Shown here piece after piece: positions 40,491 through 50,806 of a stretch of 64,000 nt of DNA (positions are counted from its first letter, which is position 1; the number at the start of each line of letters is the position of its first letter). Position numbers and translations under genes: made by a program. This DNA is from Anaerosacchariphilus hominis (lineage in GTDB: Bacteria > Bacillota > Clostridia > Lachnospirales > Lachnospiraceae): positions 310,001 through 374,000 of the forward strand of contig NZ_JACOOR010000003.1 in NCBI RefSeq assembly GCF_014290175.1. Direction: 5' to 3'. The notes beneath the pieces are model-generated. The model did no database searches. It was given only the letters and a program-made list of their open reading frames with translations, and was not told where the DNA came from.

Positions 40491-41585
40491 TTATTTCTGG
40501 TGCGTATACTCTTCCACATTCCCTTCCGCAAAACTGGGAAGTCCGTTGTACAGCGCCAGTGCGTATTGATACAGGCTGTAAGCCGTCACGGCCCCGGTGC
40601 CTTCGCCCAGGTGCATACCCGCCTGAATGGGCGCTGTCATTTCCAGCGCGTCCAGCATCATCCGTCCCGCAGGCTCCGCGGAGCAATGAGTCGGTACCAT
40701 ATACGCTTTACTTTCCGGCACAAGCTTCACCGCGCAGTAAGCAGACACGGAGGAAATAAAACCGTCGATCAGCACCGGCACGCCCATCATCGCGCCGCCC
40801 ATATAACAGCCTATCATACCCGCGATATCCAGACTGCCTACTTTTGAAAGCACATCCAGAATATCGTTCTTATCCGGCTGATTTACTTCGATGGCCCGGC
40901 GGATCACTTCAATCTTATGCTCCAGACCTTTGCTGGAAAGCCCTGCGCCGCGCCCGGTCACTTCAGCCACGTCTTTATCCAGCAGAACTGCCGCCATGGC
41001 GGAGCTTGGAGTTGTATTTCCAATCCCCATTTCGCCTGTGATAATCATACGGTGCCCCGCTTCATACAGCTCTTTTACCACCTGAATTCCCGTTTCGATG
41101 GCTTTCACGGCTTCTTCCCGGCTCATGGCCGGTTCCTTTGCCATATTGGCCGTGCCATAGCGGACTACCCGGTTCCGGATGCGGGGATGCTGACCGTCCA
41201 CGAACATACCGATATTCACCGGAATCACCTCGATCCCCATCTGCTTCGACATGATGCAGACGGAGGATTTGCGGTCGCCCATATTTTCCAGCACCTGGGC
41301 CGTAACCTCGCTGCCGGTCTGGCTGACGCCCTCGGCTACCACGCCGTTGTCCGCGCCCATGATGACCACCACCGGCTTCAAATCTGCGATTTCCCCTATC
41401 CGGGAGGTTCCGTAGATCCCTGCCAGCTGCGCCACCATTTCCTCCAGTCTTCCCATACCCCGCAAGGGCTTACAGAGGGAATCCCAGTGCTTCCAGGCTG
41501 CCTCTACGGAAGCTCTGTCCAATGGCTTCATTTCTTTTCTGTACTGTTCCAGTTCCATATACTTTTTATTTCCATTTTCTGTCAT
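40491..41585 (-). CDS. cobT: Nicotinate-nucleotide:dimethylbenzimidazole phosphoribosyltransferase CobT
   Basis: Makes alpha-ribotides of the lower ligand base. The 364 residues contain DNGVVAEGVSQTG (about 79-91), GEMGIGNTTPSSAMAA (about 173-188) and the C-terminal LGEGTGA, all CobT signatures. No DMB-synthesis gene (bluB or bza) lies nearby, so the lower ligand may be imported, made elsewhere or be another base. Starts 2 bases after the cbiC stop. Confidence 0.95.
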   Translation of the reverse strand: MTENGNKKYMELEQYRKEMKPLDRASVEAAWKHWDSLCKPLRGMGRLEEMVAQLAGIYGTSRIGEIADLKPVVVIMGADNGVVAEGVSQTGSEVTAQVLENMGDRKSSVCIMSKQMGIEVIPVNIGMFVDGQHPRIRNRVVRYGTANMAKEPAMSREEAVKAIETGIQVVKELYEAGHRMIITGEMGIGNTTPSSAMAAVLLDKDVAEVTGRGAGLSSKGLEHKIEVIRRAIEVNQPDKNDILDVLSKVGSLDIAGMIGCYMGGAMMGVPVLIDGFISSVSAYCAVKLVPESKAYMVPTHCSAEPAGRMMLDALEMTAPIQAGMHLGEGTGAVTAYSLYQYALALYNGLPSFAEGNVEEYTHQK

Positions 41586-41587
41586 TT

Positions 41588-42220
41588 TTATCTTCCACCC
41601 TGATATAGCATGGCGTTGCAGATCGTTGCCGCGATATTGCTGCCGCCTTTTCGTCCGCGCGGCACGATATAGGGAATGCCCGCAGTCATAATCAGTTCCT
41701 TGGCTTCCACCACATTCACAAATCCCACCGGCGCGCCGATGATGAGCTCCGGTTTGATCTTACCTTCCTGAATCAGCTCATAAAGGCGGATCAGAGCCGT
41801 AGGCGCATTTCCCACAGCGATAATCAATGGTTTGCCAAGCTCTGCCGCCTTTTCCATGCAGATGGACGCACGGGTGCAGCCCCGCTCTTTGGCTTCCGCA
41901 GCCACATCCGGATCGCTCATGAAGCAGTAGACTTCGCCGCCACATTCCTTCATGCGCTTTTTATTGATACCGGAGGCCGCCATCTGGGTATCGGTAACGA
42001 TGGATGCGCCTTTATTCAAAGCGTCCACGCCGATCTTCGCCGCGTTTTCGGAAAAGCACAGATTGTCCGCGTAGTCAAAGTCCGCGGAGGTATGGATACA
42101 GCGCTTCACGATGGAAAACTCCGGCTCCGGCCAGGTACGGCCATGAAGCTCCTCCGTGATAATCGCCATGCTGCGCTTTTCGATATCCATAGGCTTTACA
42201 ATTTCGATTTCATTTAACAT
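41588..42220 (-). CDS. cbiC: Cobalt-precorrin-8 methylmutase CbiC
   Basis: Moves the C11 methyl group to C12 to form cobyrinate. The 210 residues contain [15 protein letters not shown] (about 39-53) with the catalytic His. [26 protein letters not shown] and [14 protein letters not shown] follow. Length and all family blocks are complete. Overlaps cbiP by 7 bases. Confidence 0.95.
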   Translation of the reverse strand: MLNEIEIVKPMDIEKRSMAIITEELHGRTWPEPEFSIVKRCIHTSADFDYADNLCFSENAAKIGVDALNKGASIVTDTQMAASGINKKRMKECGGEVYCFMSDPDVAAEAKERGCTRASICMEKAAELGKPLIIAVGNAPTALIRLYELIQEGKIKPELIIGAPVGFVNVVEAKELIMTAGIPYIVPRGRKGGSNIAATICNAMLYQGGR

Positions 42221-43728
42221 CCGATTCCTTCCTCCAATATCTCGTAAATCTTCTTCATGTCCAGAGAGCTGCGGACCAGATCCGCCAGCTTGTCGTATTC
42301 CTGCTTCTTATGGGCCTGAGCGTCAAAATGCCAGTTTTTCGGATCGAGGCCCTTCTTCACCATCAGACGGCTCACCAGCATGGCCGCCAGGTCGCCGTAG
42401 TCGAAGATCCCGTGTAGGTACGTGCCGTACACCGTTCCCTCCGGATTCGCCAGACCGTCCACACGACCGTCCTCCAGGTAAATGGTTTCCCGGCAGCCGC
42501 CCAGAGCCTCTGTGCGGCCCATATGAATCTCATAGCCCTGCACTTCTTTTCCGGCGAACTCCAGAAGCTCCGCCTCATTTTTGATGCGGCCCCGGGTCTG
42601 AGTCCGGGTCTTCACCTTGGAAAATACCGTTTTTGTATGAAGCATTCCCATGCCCCTCATGGTTCCGCCATGCTCCACATTGTCCGGATCCTCCAGTGCG
42701 TCACCCAGCATCTGATAACCGCCGCAGATGCCTACCACCGGAATCCCGTCCCCGGAACAGCGAAGCACCGCCGTCTCCATACCAGACTCCCGAAGCCAGG
42801 CCAGATCGTCCATGGTGTTCTTGGTTCCCGGCAGGAAAATCAAATCGGGACGGCCAAGCTCATTCACCTCCCGCACATAGCGCAGGGAAACGCCGTCCAT
42901 GCCCTCAAAGACGTTGAAGTCCGTGAAATTGGAAATATGCGGAAGCTTTACCACTGCCAGATCGATGCCGCCCTTTTTCTCCTTATGATTCAGGCGCTCG
43001 GACAGACTGTCCTCATCATCGATATCCAGCGGCTTCAAGGGCACCACACCCACCACCGGGATACCGGTGCGCTCCTCGATCATGGAGAGGCCGGGCCGCA
43101 GGATTTCCACATCGCCCCGGAATTTATTGATAATCAGGCCTTTGATCCTCTGCTGCTCGTCCTCGTCCAACAGCTTTACCGTACCGTAGAGGGATGCAAA
43201 GACGCCGCCCCGGTCGATGTCGCCTGCCAGCAAAACAGGGGCCTTGGCGATTTTCGCCATGCCCATATTGACGATGTCGTTGTCCTTCAGATTGATTTCT
43301 GCCGGGCTGCCCGCGCCCTCGATCACAATAATATCGTACTCCTCGGACAGCTTATCGAAAGCCTTTTGAATCTCCGGAATCAGCTGGCGCTTGTTGGCGT
43401 AATAATCCATGGCCTTCATATTGCCCAGAACCTCGCCGTTTACGATAACCTGGCTGCCCACGTTACTGGTGGGCTTCAGGAGAATCGGATTCATCTCTAC
43501 GGTAGGCTCGATATCTGCGGCCTCCGCCTGCATGGCCTGGGCCCGGCCGATCTCCAGGCCGTCCTTTGTGATATAGGAATTCAGGGCCATATTCTGGGAT
43601 TTGAAGGGAGCCACTTTATAGCCGTCCTGCTTAAATACCCGACAGAGTCCGGCCACCAGGAAGCTTTTCCCCGCATTGGACATGGTTCCCTGTACCATGA
43701 TTACTTTTGCTTTTTTCTTTTCGCTCAT
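42214..43728 (-). CDS. cbiP: Cobyric acid synthase CbiP
   Basis: Amidates carboxylates b, d, e and g of adenosylcobyrinate diamide with glutamine and ATP. The 504 residues begin with a P-loop-like domain ([19 protein letters not shown], about 13-31) and end in a glutamine amidotransferase domain. The nucleophile is in GICGGYQML and a late His in [10 protein letters not shown]. Length is typical of CobQ/CbiP. Overlaps cbiC by 7 bases and lies 47 bases after cobD. Confidence 0.95.
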   Translation of the reverse strand: MSEKKKAKVIMVQGTMSNAGKSFLVAGLCRVFKQDGYKVAPFKSQNMALNSYITKDGLEIGRAQAMQAEAADIEPTVEMNPILLKPTSNVGSQVIVNGEVLGNMKAMDYYANKRQLIPEIQKAFDKLSEEYDIIVIEGAGSPAEINLKDNDIVNMGMAKIAKAPVLLAGDIDRGGVFASLYGTVKLLDEDEQQRIKGLIINKFRGDVEILRPGLSMIEERTGIPVVGVVPLKPLDIDDEDSLSERLNHKEKKGGIDLAVVKLPHISNFTDFNVFEGMDGVSLRYVREVNELGRPDLIFLPGTKNTMDDLAWLRESGMETAVLRCSGDGIPVVGICGGYQMLGDALEDPDNVEHGGTMRGMGMLHTKTVFSKVKTRTQTRGRIKNEAELLEFAGKEVQGYEIHMGRTEALGGCRETIYLEDGRVDGLANPEGTVYGTYLHGIFDYGDLAAMLVSRLMVKKGLDPKNWHFDAQAHKKQEYDKLADLVRSSLDMKKIYEILEEGIGC

Positions 43729-43775
43729 TTTGTCACCAAACTTCTTCCTATCTGTTTCTATACGCTGCTGCCGGG

Positions 43776-44852
43776 CTATAAAACCTTTTTCAAGGTTGCC
43801 AGCAGCTTTTGATTCTCATCATGTCCGCGCACTGCCGTCCGGTAATAATCCGGCCCGAGGCCGCGATAGTTGGCGCAGCGGCGGAGCAGAATGCCTTCCC
43901 CCTGCATCCGGTCTGCCAGAGTCGCATCCCCTGCCGCCTGAAAGCAAAGGTAGTTGGCGTGGCCGTCGCACACACACAGCCCCAGTTCTTCCAGCTTTTC
44001 CTTTAAAAATGCCCGCTCCCGATCCACCAGATCGATCGTCTGTTCCCGGAAGCCTTCCGCCCTCAGAGCCGCGATTCCGGCGGCCTGGGCCGGCTCCGAC
44101 ACAGACCAGGGCTGCCCTGCCAGGCGCATCCGGTTCAGCAGATCCGTGTCCGCCGAGAGCACATACCCCAGCCGCAGACCGGGAATGGCATACATCTTTG
44201 TAAAAGATTTTAAAATGATCAGATTTGGATATTCCGAGAGCCAGCCGGCCGCCGAATAATCCTCCTCCTTTTTTACAAAATCCAGGAAACATTCGTCCAG
44301 GCAGACCCGCACATCCAGAGCCCTGGCTTTGTCCAGCAGTTTTTTTATGAGGCTGCGGGGTGTCAGAATACCTGTGGGGTTATTCGGATTGCATAGAAAT
44401 ACGATGTCATGCTCCTGAGATAATTTATCCACATAAGCCTCCGTAATTTCTAAGGTTTTCCCCAATGGAAAGAACTCTATCCACGTCCCGGTCTGACACA
44501 TGGCTTCCTCGTATTCCGCAAAGGCAGGGGCCGTCACCAGGGCCCGCCCGGGCCGAAGGGCGTATACCAGTCGATATATCAGATCCGCGCCGCCATTTCC
44601 GCAGAGGATATAGTCCTCCGGCTGATTCAGCTTTTCGGAAATCGCTGCCCGCAGTCTCCGGCAAAAGGGATCCGGGTAGTTCAGGGAGCTGTCCAGGCTT
44701 TCGATGACAGCCTCCCGGACGCCGGGCGGCATGCCTAAGGGGTTGATATTAGCGGAAAAATCCAGAATCTCAGCTACGTTCCGTCCGCTCTTCTCTGCCG
44801 CTCCGCGGATATCGCCGCCATGTAAATAGACGAATTTCTTTATCTGAGTCAA
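43776..44852 (-). CDS. cobD: L-threonine-O-3-phosphate decarboxylase CobD
   Basis: PLP enzyme that makes aminopropanol phosphate for the nucleotide loop. The 358 residues have the type I aminotransferase pattern with [13 protein letters not shown] near the start (a CobD feature), [10 protein letters not shown] (about 155-164) and the PLP lysine in [18 protein letters not shown] histidinol-phosphate aminotransferase role is less likely given the context. It starts with TTG in a TTGA overlap with the upstream fusion gene, so its translation is probably coupled. Confidence 0.88.
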   Translation of the reverse strand: MTQIKKFVYLHGGDIRGAAEKSGRNVAEILDFSANINPLGMPPGVREAVIESLDSSLNYPDPFCRRLRAAISEKLNQPEDYILCGNGGADLIYRLVYALRPGRALVTAPAFAEYEEAMCQTGTWIEFFPLGKTLEITEAYVDKLSQEHDIVFLCNPNNPTGILTPRSLIKKLLDKARALDVRVCLDECFLDFVKKEEDYSAAGWLSEYPNLIILKSFTKMYAIPGLRLGYVLSADTDLLNRMRLAGQPWSVSEPAQAAGIAALRAEGFREQTIDLVDRERAFLKEKLEELGLCVCDGHANYLCFQAAGDATLADRMQGEGILLRRCANYRGLGPDYYRTAVRGHDENQKLLATLKKVL

Positions 44853-47263
44853 TTTACTTTCCCTTTCAAGTGATCTTTTCTCAGTACATCCCGGATACCC
44901 TCCGCCGTGTAAACCACCGCGCTGGCATACACCGGAATGCCTGCCTGCACCGCCGCTTTCTCCGTCACCGGCCCGATGCAGATGACCCGCGCCGTCATAT
45001 TCTCCGGCTTGTCCACCATCGCCGCAAAGGCTTTCACCGCCGAAGCGCTGGCAAAGGTGATATAATCCATTTCCGGCAGAATACGGTTCAGCTCTTCGGC
45101 CTTGCGCTCGTCCCGGGCAGTGTGATAGAGGGCTGCGTCCGTATAAGGAACGCCTGCCGCATCCAATGCCTCTGTAAGCTCTGAAGAAGCCTCCTCCGCG
45201 CGTAAAAGCAGCACTCTATCCGCCGCTGTTAATCCCGGAATCCACTCTACCGCCAGAGCCTTACTGGAATACCGGCCGGGCACAAAGTCCGCGTAAATAC
45301 CTGCCGCCTCCAGAGCTGCCTTCGTACCGGCACCGATGACCGCAAATTTCAGGCCATAGAGGCTCCGGATATCCATCCGCCGCTCTTTCAGTTCATCCAG
45401 GAAGAACTGCACGCCGTTGCTGCTGGTCAGCACCACCCAGGTGTAATTCTTTATCTCTGTAAATGCCTGCTCCGTCGCCGGAGTGCTCAGCTTCTTCGTG
45501 TAAATCAGACTGAATGGAATCGCCTCCGCACCGTCTGCCGCAAGAACCTCCCGCTGCTTTTCACACATGGGCTTCGTACCGGTCAGCAGTACCCGCTTTC
45601 CAAAGAGAGGCTTGTCGCCCAGCCAGGAAAGCTGTCTCTGCAAAGTCACCACATCGCCCACCACCGTAATGGCCGGGGTCTGAATACCTGCCTGCTTCGC
45701 TGTCTCCGCAATGGATTCCAACACGCCTGTTACTACCTGCTGTCTGGCCGTCGTTCCCGCCTGCACCACAGCCGCCGGTGTCTTCGGATCCTTTCCGTGG
45801 GTAATCAGTTCTTCCGCGATATGGGGCAGATTTTTAAGTCCCATCAAAAATACCAGCGTACCTTCCTCTTTCGCCAGGGTCGCGTAATCCAGCACCAGAC
45901 CGGTCTTGTCCGCACTCTCATGGCCCGTAATCACATGGAAGGAGGACGCAAAATCCCGGTGGGTCACCGGAATGCCCGCGTAAGCCGGAGCCGCGTAGGA
46001 AGAAGATACGCCCGGAATGATCTCAAACTCCACACCAGCCTTTAAAAGCTCCTGGGCTTCCTCGCCGCCACGGCCAAAGATAAAGGGATCGCCGCCCTTG
46101 ACCCGAGCCACATTTTTGCCCTTCAGGGCCTTTTCCACCAGAAGGGCGTTGGTCTCCCACTGGCGTAAATGGTGCTTGTCCGCACGCTTGCCCGCATAGA
46201 TGAGCTCTGCGTCCTCTCTGGCCTCATTTAAAATGGCGCCGCTTGCCAGATTGTCATAGACCAGCACATCCGCGTGTCGGATACACCAGAGGGCTTTCTG
46301 TGTCAGCAGTCCCATGTCGCCGGGGCCGGCGCCTAAGAGCCAGACCTTGCCCCGCTTCACTTCGCCTGCCAGATTTTCGCCCAGCGTGCGCGCTTTTTCC
46401 AGTTTTTCTGCCTGTGTGCCTGCCTCAGTCAGATCCACGACAGCCTCGGCTCTCCGAAGCGCGGCCGTTCCCTCCGGCGCGTACAGTACCTTCATTTTCA
46501 GGGATCGCGCTACCGGAACGCACAGTCCCGCCGCCGGGGCATTACAGCTTCCCCCGATGGCCGCCAGAAAGCTCCGTTCCGCCTCAAGCTCCAGCGCCGC
46601 CTCTTTACAGTGAATGGCCTCCAAAACCTTTGTAAAACGCCCCTCTTTTGCCTCCACAGCCAGAATTCCCTGACCGGCCGCCGGAAGAAAACTATCTGTA
46701 TCCAGATATTCCAGATGGATCCCTTCTTCTTTGTCCAGGCCCAGCCGTTCCAGACCTGCTGCCGCCAGAAGAATCGCGTCATACTGACCTTCTTTCAGCT
46801 TCCGAAGCCGGGTCTGCACATTGCCCCGCAGCATCCGGATCCGTACCGTGGGGTTCAGATCTTTCATCTGTAATTCCCGCCGGAGAGAACTGGTTCCTAC
46901 GACACTGCCCGGTGCCAGATCCCGTGCTTTCACGCCCGTGGTAGTCACCAATACATCGTGGACATCGGCACGCTCCAAGACTGCGCCGATATAGAGTCTT
47001 TCCGGAAACTCCATAGGCATGTCCTTGGCGCTGTGAACAGCCAGGTCTACTTCTTCTTTTAATAAGGCTTCCTCCAGCTCCTGAGTAAATACGCCCTTGC
47101 CGCCAAAGGAGGTCAGCGATTTATCCAGAATCTCATCGCCCTTGGTGGACATCTCCACGATTTCAATTTCTGCCTCCGGGAAGGCCGCTTCGATGCGCTG
47201 CCGCACCAGGTCGGTCTGCACCAGAGCCAGTTTGCTTTTTCTTGTACCGATTCGAATCTTCAT
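44849..47263 (-). CDS. HemC-CobA-HemD triple fusion
   Basis: One 804-residue chain carries three consecutive tetrapyrrole enzymes. Residues 1-300 are hydroxymethylbilane synthase (RIGTRKSKLALVQT at 4-17, dipyrromethane-cofactor Cys240 in GGSCNAP). Residues 306-545 are uroporphyrinogen III C-methyltransferase (GAGPGDMGLL at 311-320, KGGDPFIFGRGGEE at 389-402). Residues 553-804 are uroporphyrinogen III synthase (LLTGTKPM, then VVLTSSNGVQFFLDEL). The domain order differs from reaction order (C, D, A). The product would take porphobilinogen to precorrin-2. AGGAG precedes the ATG. CobA-HemD fusions are known; having all three in one chain is notable. Confidence 0.93.
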   Translation of the reverse strand: MKIRIGTRKSKLALVQTDLVRQRIEAAFPEAEIEIVEMSTKGDEILDKSLTSFGGKGVFTQELEEALLKEEVDLAVHSAKDMPMEFPERLYIGAVLERADVHDVLVTTTGVKARDLAPGSVVGTSSLRRELQMKDLNPTVRIRMLRGNVQTRLRKLKEGQYDAILLAAAGLERLGLDKEEGIHLEYLDTDSFLPAAGQGILAVEAKEGRFTKVLEAIHCKEAALELEAERSFLAAIGGSCNAPAAGLCVPVARSLKMKVLYAPEGTAALRRAEAVVDLTEAGTQAEKLEKARTLGENLAGEVKRGKVWLLGAGPGDMGLLTQKALWCIRHADVLVYDNLASGAILNEAREDAELIYAGKRADKHHLRQWETNALLVEKALKGKNVARVKGGDPFIFGRGGEEAQELLKAGVEFEIIPGVSSSYAAPAYAGIPVTHRDFASSFHVITGHESADKTGLVLDYATLAKEEGTLVFLMGLKNLPHIAEELITHGKDPKTPAAVVQAGTTARQQVVTGVLESIAETAKQAGIQTPAITVVGDVVTLQRQLSWLGDKPLFGKRVLLTGTKPMCEKQREVLAADGAEAIPFSLIYTKKLSTPATEQAFTEIKNYTWVVLTSSNGVQFFLDELKERRMDIRSLYGLKFAVIGAGTKAALEAAGIYADFVPGRYSSKALAVEWIPGLTAADRVLLLRAEEASSELTEALDAAGVPYTDAALYHTARDERKAEELNRILPEMDYITFASASAVKAFAAMVDKPENMTARVICIGPVTEKAAVQAGIPVYASAVVYTAEGIRDVLRKDHLKGKVN

Positions 47264-47330
47264 GTTTTACTCCTGTGTTTCCATGAACGCTGACCTTGAT
47301 TTCACTTCGTTCCATCTCGGTCGCGGGGCA

Positions 47331-48065
47331 TTACTTTAACGCATATCCTCTGGGGGTGATCATTCTTCCATTCCTTACATAAGTCTGGGAATTTCCGATG
47401 ATGACTACGCTGAACATATCGATCTCCGCGTTTTTAAGCTCAACTAACGTAGTAATCTGCTTACTCTCCTCTTTGCGTCCCGCGTGGCGCACAATACCCA
47501 CCGGGGTCTCCGGCTTCCGGTACTTCATCAGAATCTCCGCTGCCTGCTCCACATAGCCGGTACGCTTTTTACTCTTGGGATTATACAGGCAGACGATCAT
47601 GTCTCCCTGGCCCGCGCAGTCCACCCGCTTCATAATCAGATCCAGCGGGGTCATCAGATCGCTTAAGCTGATCACCGCGAAATCATGCATCAGCGGCGCG
47701 CCCAGCACAGAAGCCGCCGCGCTGGCTGCGGTCACACCCGGTACGGTCTCGATCTCGATATCCGCGTTCATTTCCTCTGCCACCTGATAAATGATGCCTG
47801 CCATACCGTAGATGCCGCTGTCACCGGAGCTGACCATGGCCACGGTCTGATCCTTCATAGCTTCCTCCACTGCCATCCGGCAGCGCTTCACTTCCTGCAT
47901 CATGGGCGTCGCCAGATAATTCTTATCCGGGAAGAACTCCTTTAACATCTCCACATAGGTGGTATAACCGGTGATAATATCCGCATTGTTGATGACGTCG
48001 ATACATTTGGCGGTCATATGCTCATAACCGCCGGGGCCGAAGCCCACCACGTATAATTTTCCCAT
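47331..48065 (-). CDS. cbiH: Cobalt-precorrin-3B C17-methyltransferase CbiH
   Basis: SAM-dependent enzyme that methylates C17 with ring contraction. The 244 residues (start at 48065, after GGAG) begin MGKLYVVGFGPGGYEHMT, the first methylase motif. SSGDSGIYGMAG follows at about 80-91, and GAPLMHDFAVISLSDLMTPL is typical of CbiH/CobJ. In some species CbiH is fused to a cobaltochelatase-like or Fe-S domain; none is present here. Confidence 0.93.
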   Translation of the reverse strand: MGKLYVVGFGPGGYEHMTAKCIDVINNADIITGYTTYVEMLKEFFPDKNYLATPMMQEVKRCRMAVEEAMKDQTVAMVSSGDSGIYGMAGIIYQVAEEMNADIEIETVPGVTAASAAASVLGAPLMHDFAVISLSDLMTPLDLIMKRVDCAGQGDMIVCLYNPKSKKRTGYVEQAAEILMKYRKPETPVGIVRHAGRKEESKQITTLVELKNAEIDMFSVVIIGNSQTYVRNGRMITPRGYALK

Positions 48066-48142
48066 TCTATTCTCCATTTCCATTCCGGGATTTCCCGGAT
48101 TCCAACCGCATTTTACTTCTCAAATTTTATGTTCCGGCCGCT

Positions 48143-49345
48143 TTACTTCTCCGGCTCCCGCAGATTCTCCACAAAGGCCTCCAGTTCCTCCGGGCTCGCA
48201 TTCTCCCGAATCCGGTAAAACAGCTTGTCGATGGCTTTGCCGAAGCCCTTTTTCTCCGCTTCCTCTTCCATCCAGTGCTTGACCTCCTGCATCCGGGGTA
48301 CCGCCTGCTGGAAAATCATCCAGCGCATGAAATCCTCTTCAAACTCCTCCAGAATCTCGCCTGCCTGACAGACTGCCTCTTTCTTGGCCCGGTTGTTAGC
48401 CTCTGCCAACTCCTCAAAGTCATCCATATTGTAAAAGAATGTGTGGGGGAACTCGGCGATGGTCTCCTCGATATCCACCGGAACCGCCAGATCCACGAAA
48501 ACCCGTGTCTTATCCGTCGTCATGCGCTCCTTCACCTTCGTACCGGTCAGCGTATAATGGGGGCTGGCCGTGGCGCTGATGACCACATCCATGGCGTCGA
48601 TGTAATCGTAGCGCTCCTTATAATCAATCAATGTATTGGTTTCGCTCTTGATATGGGCATCGTGAGTCATCGTTACATTGCGGATGGTGCTGTAGATATT
48701 TAAGCCCTTCAGGCTGTACAGATTCTTCAGCACGATTCCGCCGATCTGTCCGGTACCGCCGATGACCATGACATTTTTGCCCTCCAGGCTTCCGCCAAAG
48801 GCTTCTTCCGCCGCCTTGACCGCCAGGGTCGCCGTGGACACGGAGATCTTTGATAAATCCGTATCCGTCTTAATTTTCTTGGAACAGGTCACGGCATAGC
48901 GGAACAGGGTGTTCAGGTATTTGCCGCTGTTGCCCGCCTCCTGTGCCAGCGCATACGCATGCTTTACCTGGCCGAGAATCTGATCCTCGCCCACCACCAT
49001 GGAATCCAGGCCCGCCGTCACGGAAAACAGGTGATTGACCGCCTTTCTGTCCTGATAGAAACGCAGGTAATCGGATACATCCTCTTTCACGGCTGCCGCG
49101 CCGGATTCCCGGAGAATCAGCTCCTGCAGACTGGTAAATACGTTTTTCTTCTTATCCTGTTTTTTATCAAAATAAGTATAAATCTCTGTCCGGTTGCAGG
49201 TAGCGATAATCACGCTCTCTGCTGCACCGCCCTCGTCTATGAGGATTTTTCCAAGCTCTGCCTGCTTCTCTTTGGTAAAGGCGAAAAGTTCCCGAACCTC
49301 CAGCGGTGCCGTCTTATGGCTGATACTGATAAGCCGGATACTCAT
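48143..49345 (-). CDS. hemA: Glutamyl-tRNA reductase HemA
   Basis: NADPH-dependent first step of the C5 tetrapyrrole pathway, giving glutamate-1-semialdehyde. The 400 residues contain ATCNRTEIY (about 49-57, with the catalytic Cys) and GLDSMVVGEDQILGQVK. The Rossmann motif VMIGGTGQIGG-like VIGGTGQIGG follows at about 195-204. No hemL or hemB lies in the window. Its presence in the B12 operon means cobalamin controls the entry to the whole tetrapyrrole route. One-base overlap with the cbiF stop. Confidence 0.94.
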   Translation of the reverse strand: MSIRLISISHKTAPLEVRELFAFTKEKQAELGKILIDEGGAAESVIIATCNRTEIYTYFDKKQDKKKNVFTSLQELILRESGAAAVKEDVSDYLRFYQDRKAVNHLFSVTAGLDSMVVGEDQILGQVKHAYALAQEAGNSGKYLNTLFRYAVTCSKKIKTDTDLSKISVSTATLAVKAAEEAFGGSLEGKNVMVIGGTGQIGGIVLKNLYSLKGLNIYSTIRNVTMTHDAHIKSETNTLIDYKERYDYIDAMDVVISATASPHYTLTGTKVKERMTTDKTRVFVDLAVPVDIEETIAEFPHTFFYNMDDFEELAEANNRAKKEAVCQAGEILEEFEEDFMRWMIFQQAVPRMQEVKHWMEEEAEKKGFGKAIDKLFYRIRENASPEELEAFVENLREPEK

Positions 49346-50100
49346 TACGCGTCGACTCCCTTCCGGAACTCATGGGTAAAGGTCTTGTCATAAAGCTTGG
49401 ACAACTCATAGTCGTCGCCCAGGAAATCTCCTACCACAGTCAGCGCAGTCTTGGTGATACCCGCTTCCTTTACTTTCTCCGCAATATCCAGCAGGGTTCC
49501 CCGCACAATCTTCTGCTCCGGCCAGCTTGCCTTGTAGACTACCGCCACCGATGTATCCGGACGATACTCCTTCCGAAGGGTTGCGGACAGCTCGTCCATC
49601 ATACCGATGCTCAGGAAAATGATCATGGTAGCGTGATGCCTGGCCAGATCCTGAAGCTTTTCTCCCTCCGGCATGGGGGTTCTGCCCTCCATACGGGTCA
49701 GAATCACCGTCTGGCTCACACCCGGCAATGTGTATTCCTTCTTCAGAGCTGCCGCAGTCGCAAGGAAAGAGCTGACACCCGGAATGACCTCATATTCGAT
49801 GCCCATGCGATCGAGAGCATCCATCTGTTCCCGGTGCGCGCCGAAGATAGCCGGGTCGCCGGTATGTACACGGACCACCTTCAGGCCCTTGTCCTCTCCA
49901 TCCTTCATGACAGCCAGAACCTCTTCCAGGGTCATGGTGGCGCTGTTATAGATCTGCGCGCCCTCCTTGGCGTCCGCCAGCACCTGGGGGTTTACCAGGG
50001 AGCCTGCGTATATGATAATATCCGCGCTGTCGATCAGTTTCTTTCCCTTAATTGTCAGAAGTTCCGGATCGCCCGGACCTGCTCCGATAAATGATACCAT
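49345..50100 (-). CDS. cbiF: Cobalt-precorrin-4 C11-methyltransferase CbiF
   Basis: SAM-dependent C11 methyltransferase. The 251 residues begin MVSFIGAGPGDPELLTIKG and contain DIIIYAGSLVNP (about 29-40), VRVHTGDPAIFGAHREQM (about 76-93) and VIPGVSSFLATAAAL, all typical of CbiF/CobM. Four bases separate it from cbiL; it overlaps hemA by one base. Confidence 0.95.
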   Translation of the reverse strand: MVSFIGAGPGDPELLTIKGKKLIDSADIIIYAGSLVNPQVLADAKEGAQIYNSATMTLEEVLAVMKDGEDKGLKVVRVHTGDPAIFGAHREQMDALDRMGIEYEVIPGVSSFLATAAALKKEYTLPGVSQTVILTRMEGRTPMPEGEKLQDLARHHATMIIFLSIGMMDELSATLRKEYRPDTSVAVVYKASWPEQKIVRGTLLDIAEKVKEAGITKTALTVVGDFLGDDYELSKLYDKTFTHEFRKGVDA

Positions 50101-50104
50101 GTTT

Positions 50105-50806
50105 CTACCTCTTCTCTCTTTTGATGATAACGGTTGTAAAGTAACTGTATGTTCTCTCCGGATCCAAAGGTCCGATATATTCGTCTTTCATGCCCACGCA
50201 GCTGATAACCGTAGCGCAGCTTTCCGTACGGTCATACTTTTTCATCAGCTCCAGGATGCGGCCGATGCTGCCGCCTGCCTTCATGATGACCACATTGTCA
50301 TAGTGGGCGATAGCCTCCTCCACCTGCTGCTCTGCACGAACGGAAGGCACGATCACCAGGGACTCATTTCCCTCCATCAGCGGCAACTGAGCCACTGCCG
50401 CTCCGCTGCAGAAGGACGGGATGCCCGGGATAATCTCCGTCTCAAAGCCATGCTCGGCCACATACTGGTTCACGTACATATAAGTGCTGTATACTGAGAC
50501 GTCGCCCAGGGTAATCATGGCAATGTTCTTTCCCCGGGAAAGCTCTGCAGTGAGCTGCCTGCAGGCCGCTTCTCTGCATTTTTTCCGCTCTTCTTTGTCC
50601 TTCGCCATCCGGAAAACGACTTCCAGAAGATGCTTCTGCTCCAGCTCCACCACCGGACGGATGATTTCCAGCGCCGTACTCTCTTCTCCTGCTTCCTTTA
50701 CCGGGACGGCGATGATATCCGCCTCATCGAGAATCCGTTTTGCTTTCAGGGTCAGCAGCTCCGGATCCCCCGGACCTACGCCGATGCCATATAATTTTCC
50801 CTTCAT
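50105..50806 (-). CDS. cbiL: Cobalt-precorrin-2 C20-methyltransferase CbiL
   Basis: SAM-dependent C20 methyltransferase. The 233 residues begin MKGKLYGIGVGPGDPELLTLK and contain ALGDV-like TLGDVSVYSTYMYV (about 98-111) and EIIPGIPSFCSGAAV (about 124-138), typical of CbiL/CobI. It starts immediately after the tcdA stop and is the first cobalamin-specific gene behind the riboswitch. Confidence 0.94.
   Translation of the reverse strand: MKGKLYGIGVGPGDPELLTLKAKRILDEADIIAVPVKEAGEESTALEIIRPVVELEQKHLLEVVFRMAKDKEERKKCREAACRQLTAELSRGKNIAMITLGDVSVYSTYMYVNQYVAEHGFETEIIPGIPSFCSGAAVAQLPLMEGNESLVIVPSVRAEQQVEEAIAHYDNVVIMKAGGSIGRILELMKKYDRTESCATVISCVGMKDEYIGPLDPERTYSYFTTVIIKREKR

Noticed and set aside
42523..43812. 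429-codon open frame on the plus strand
   Set aside because: Antisense to cbiP, with no recognisable motif or ribosome binding site.
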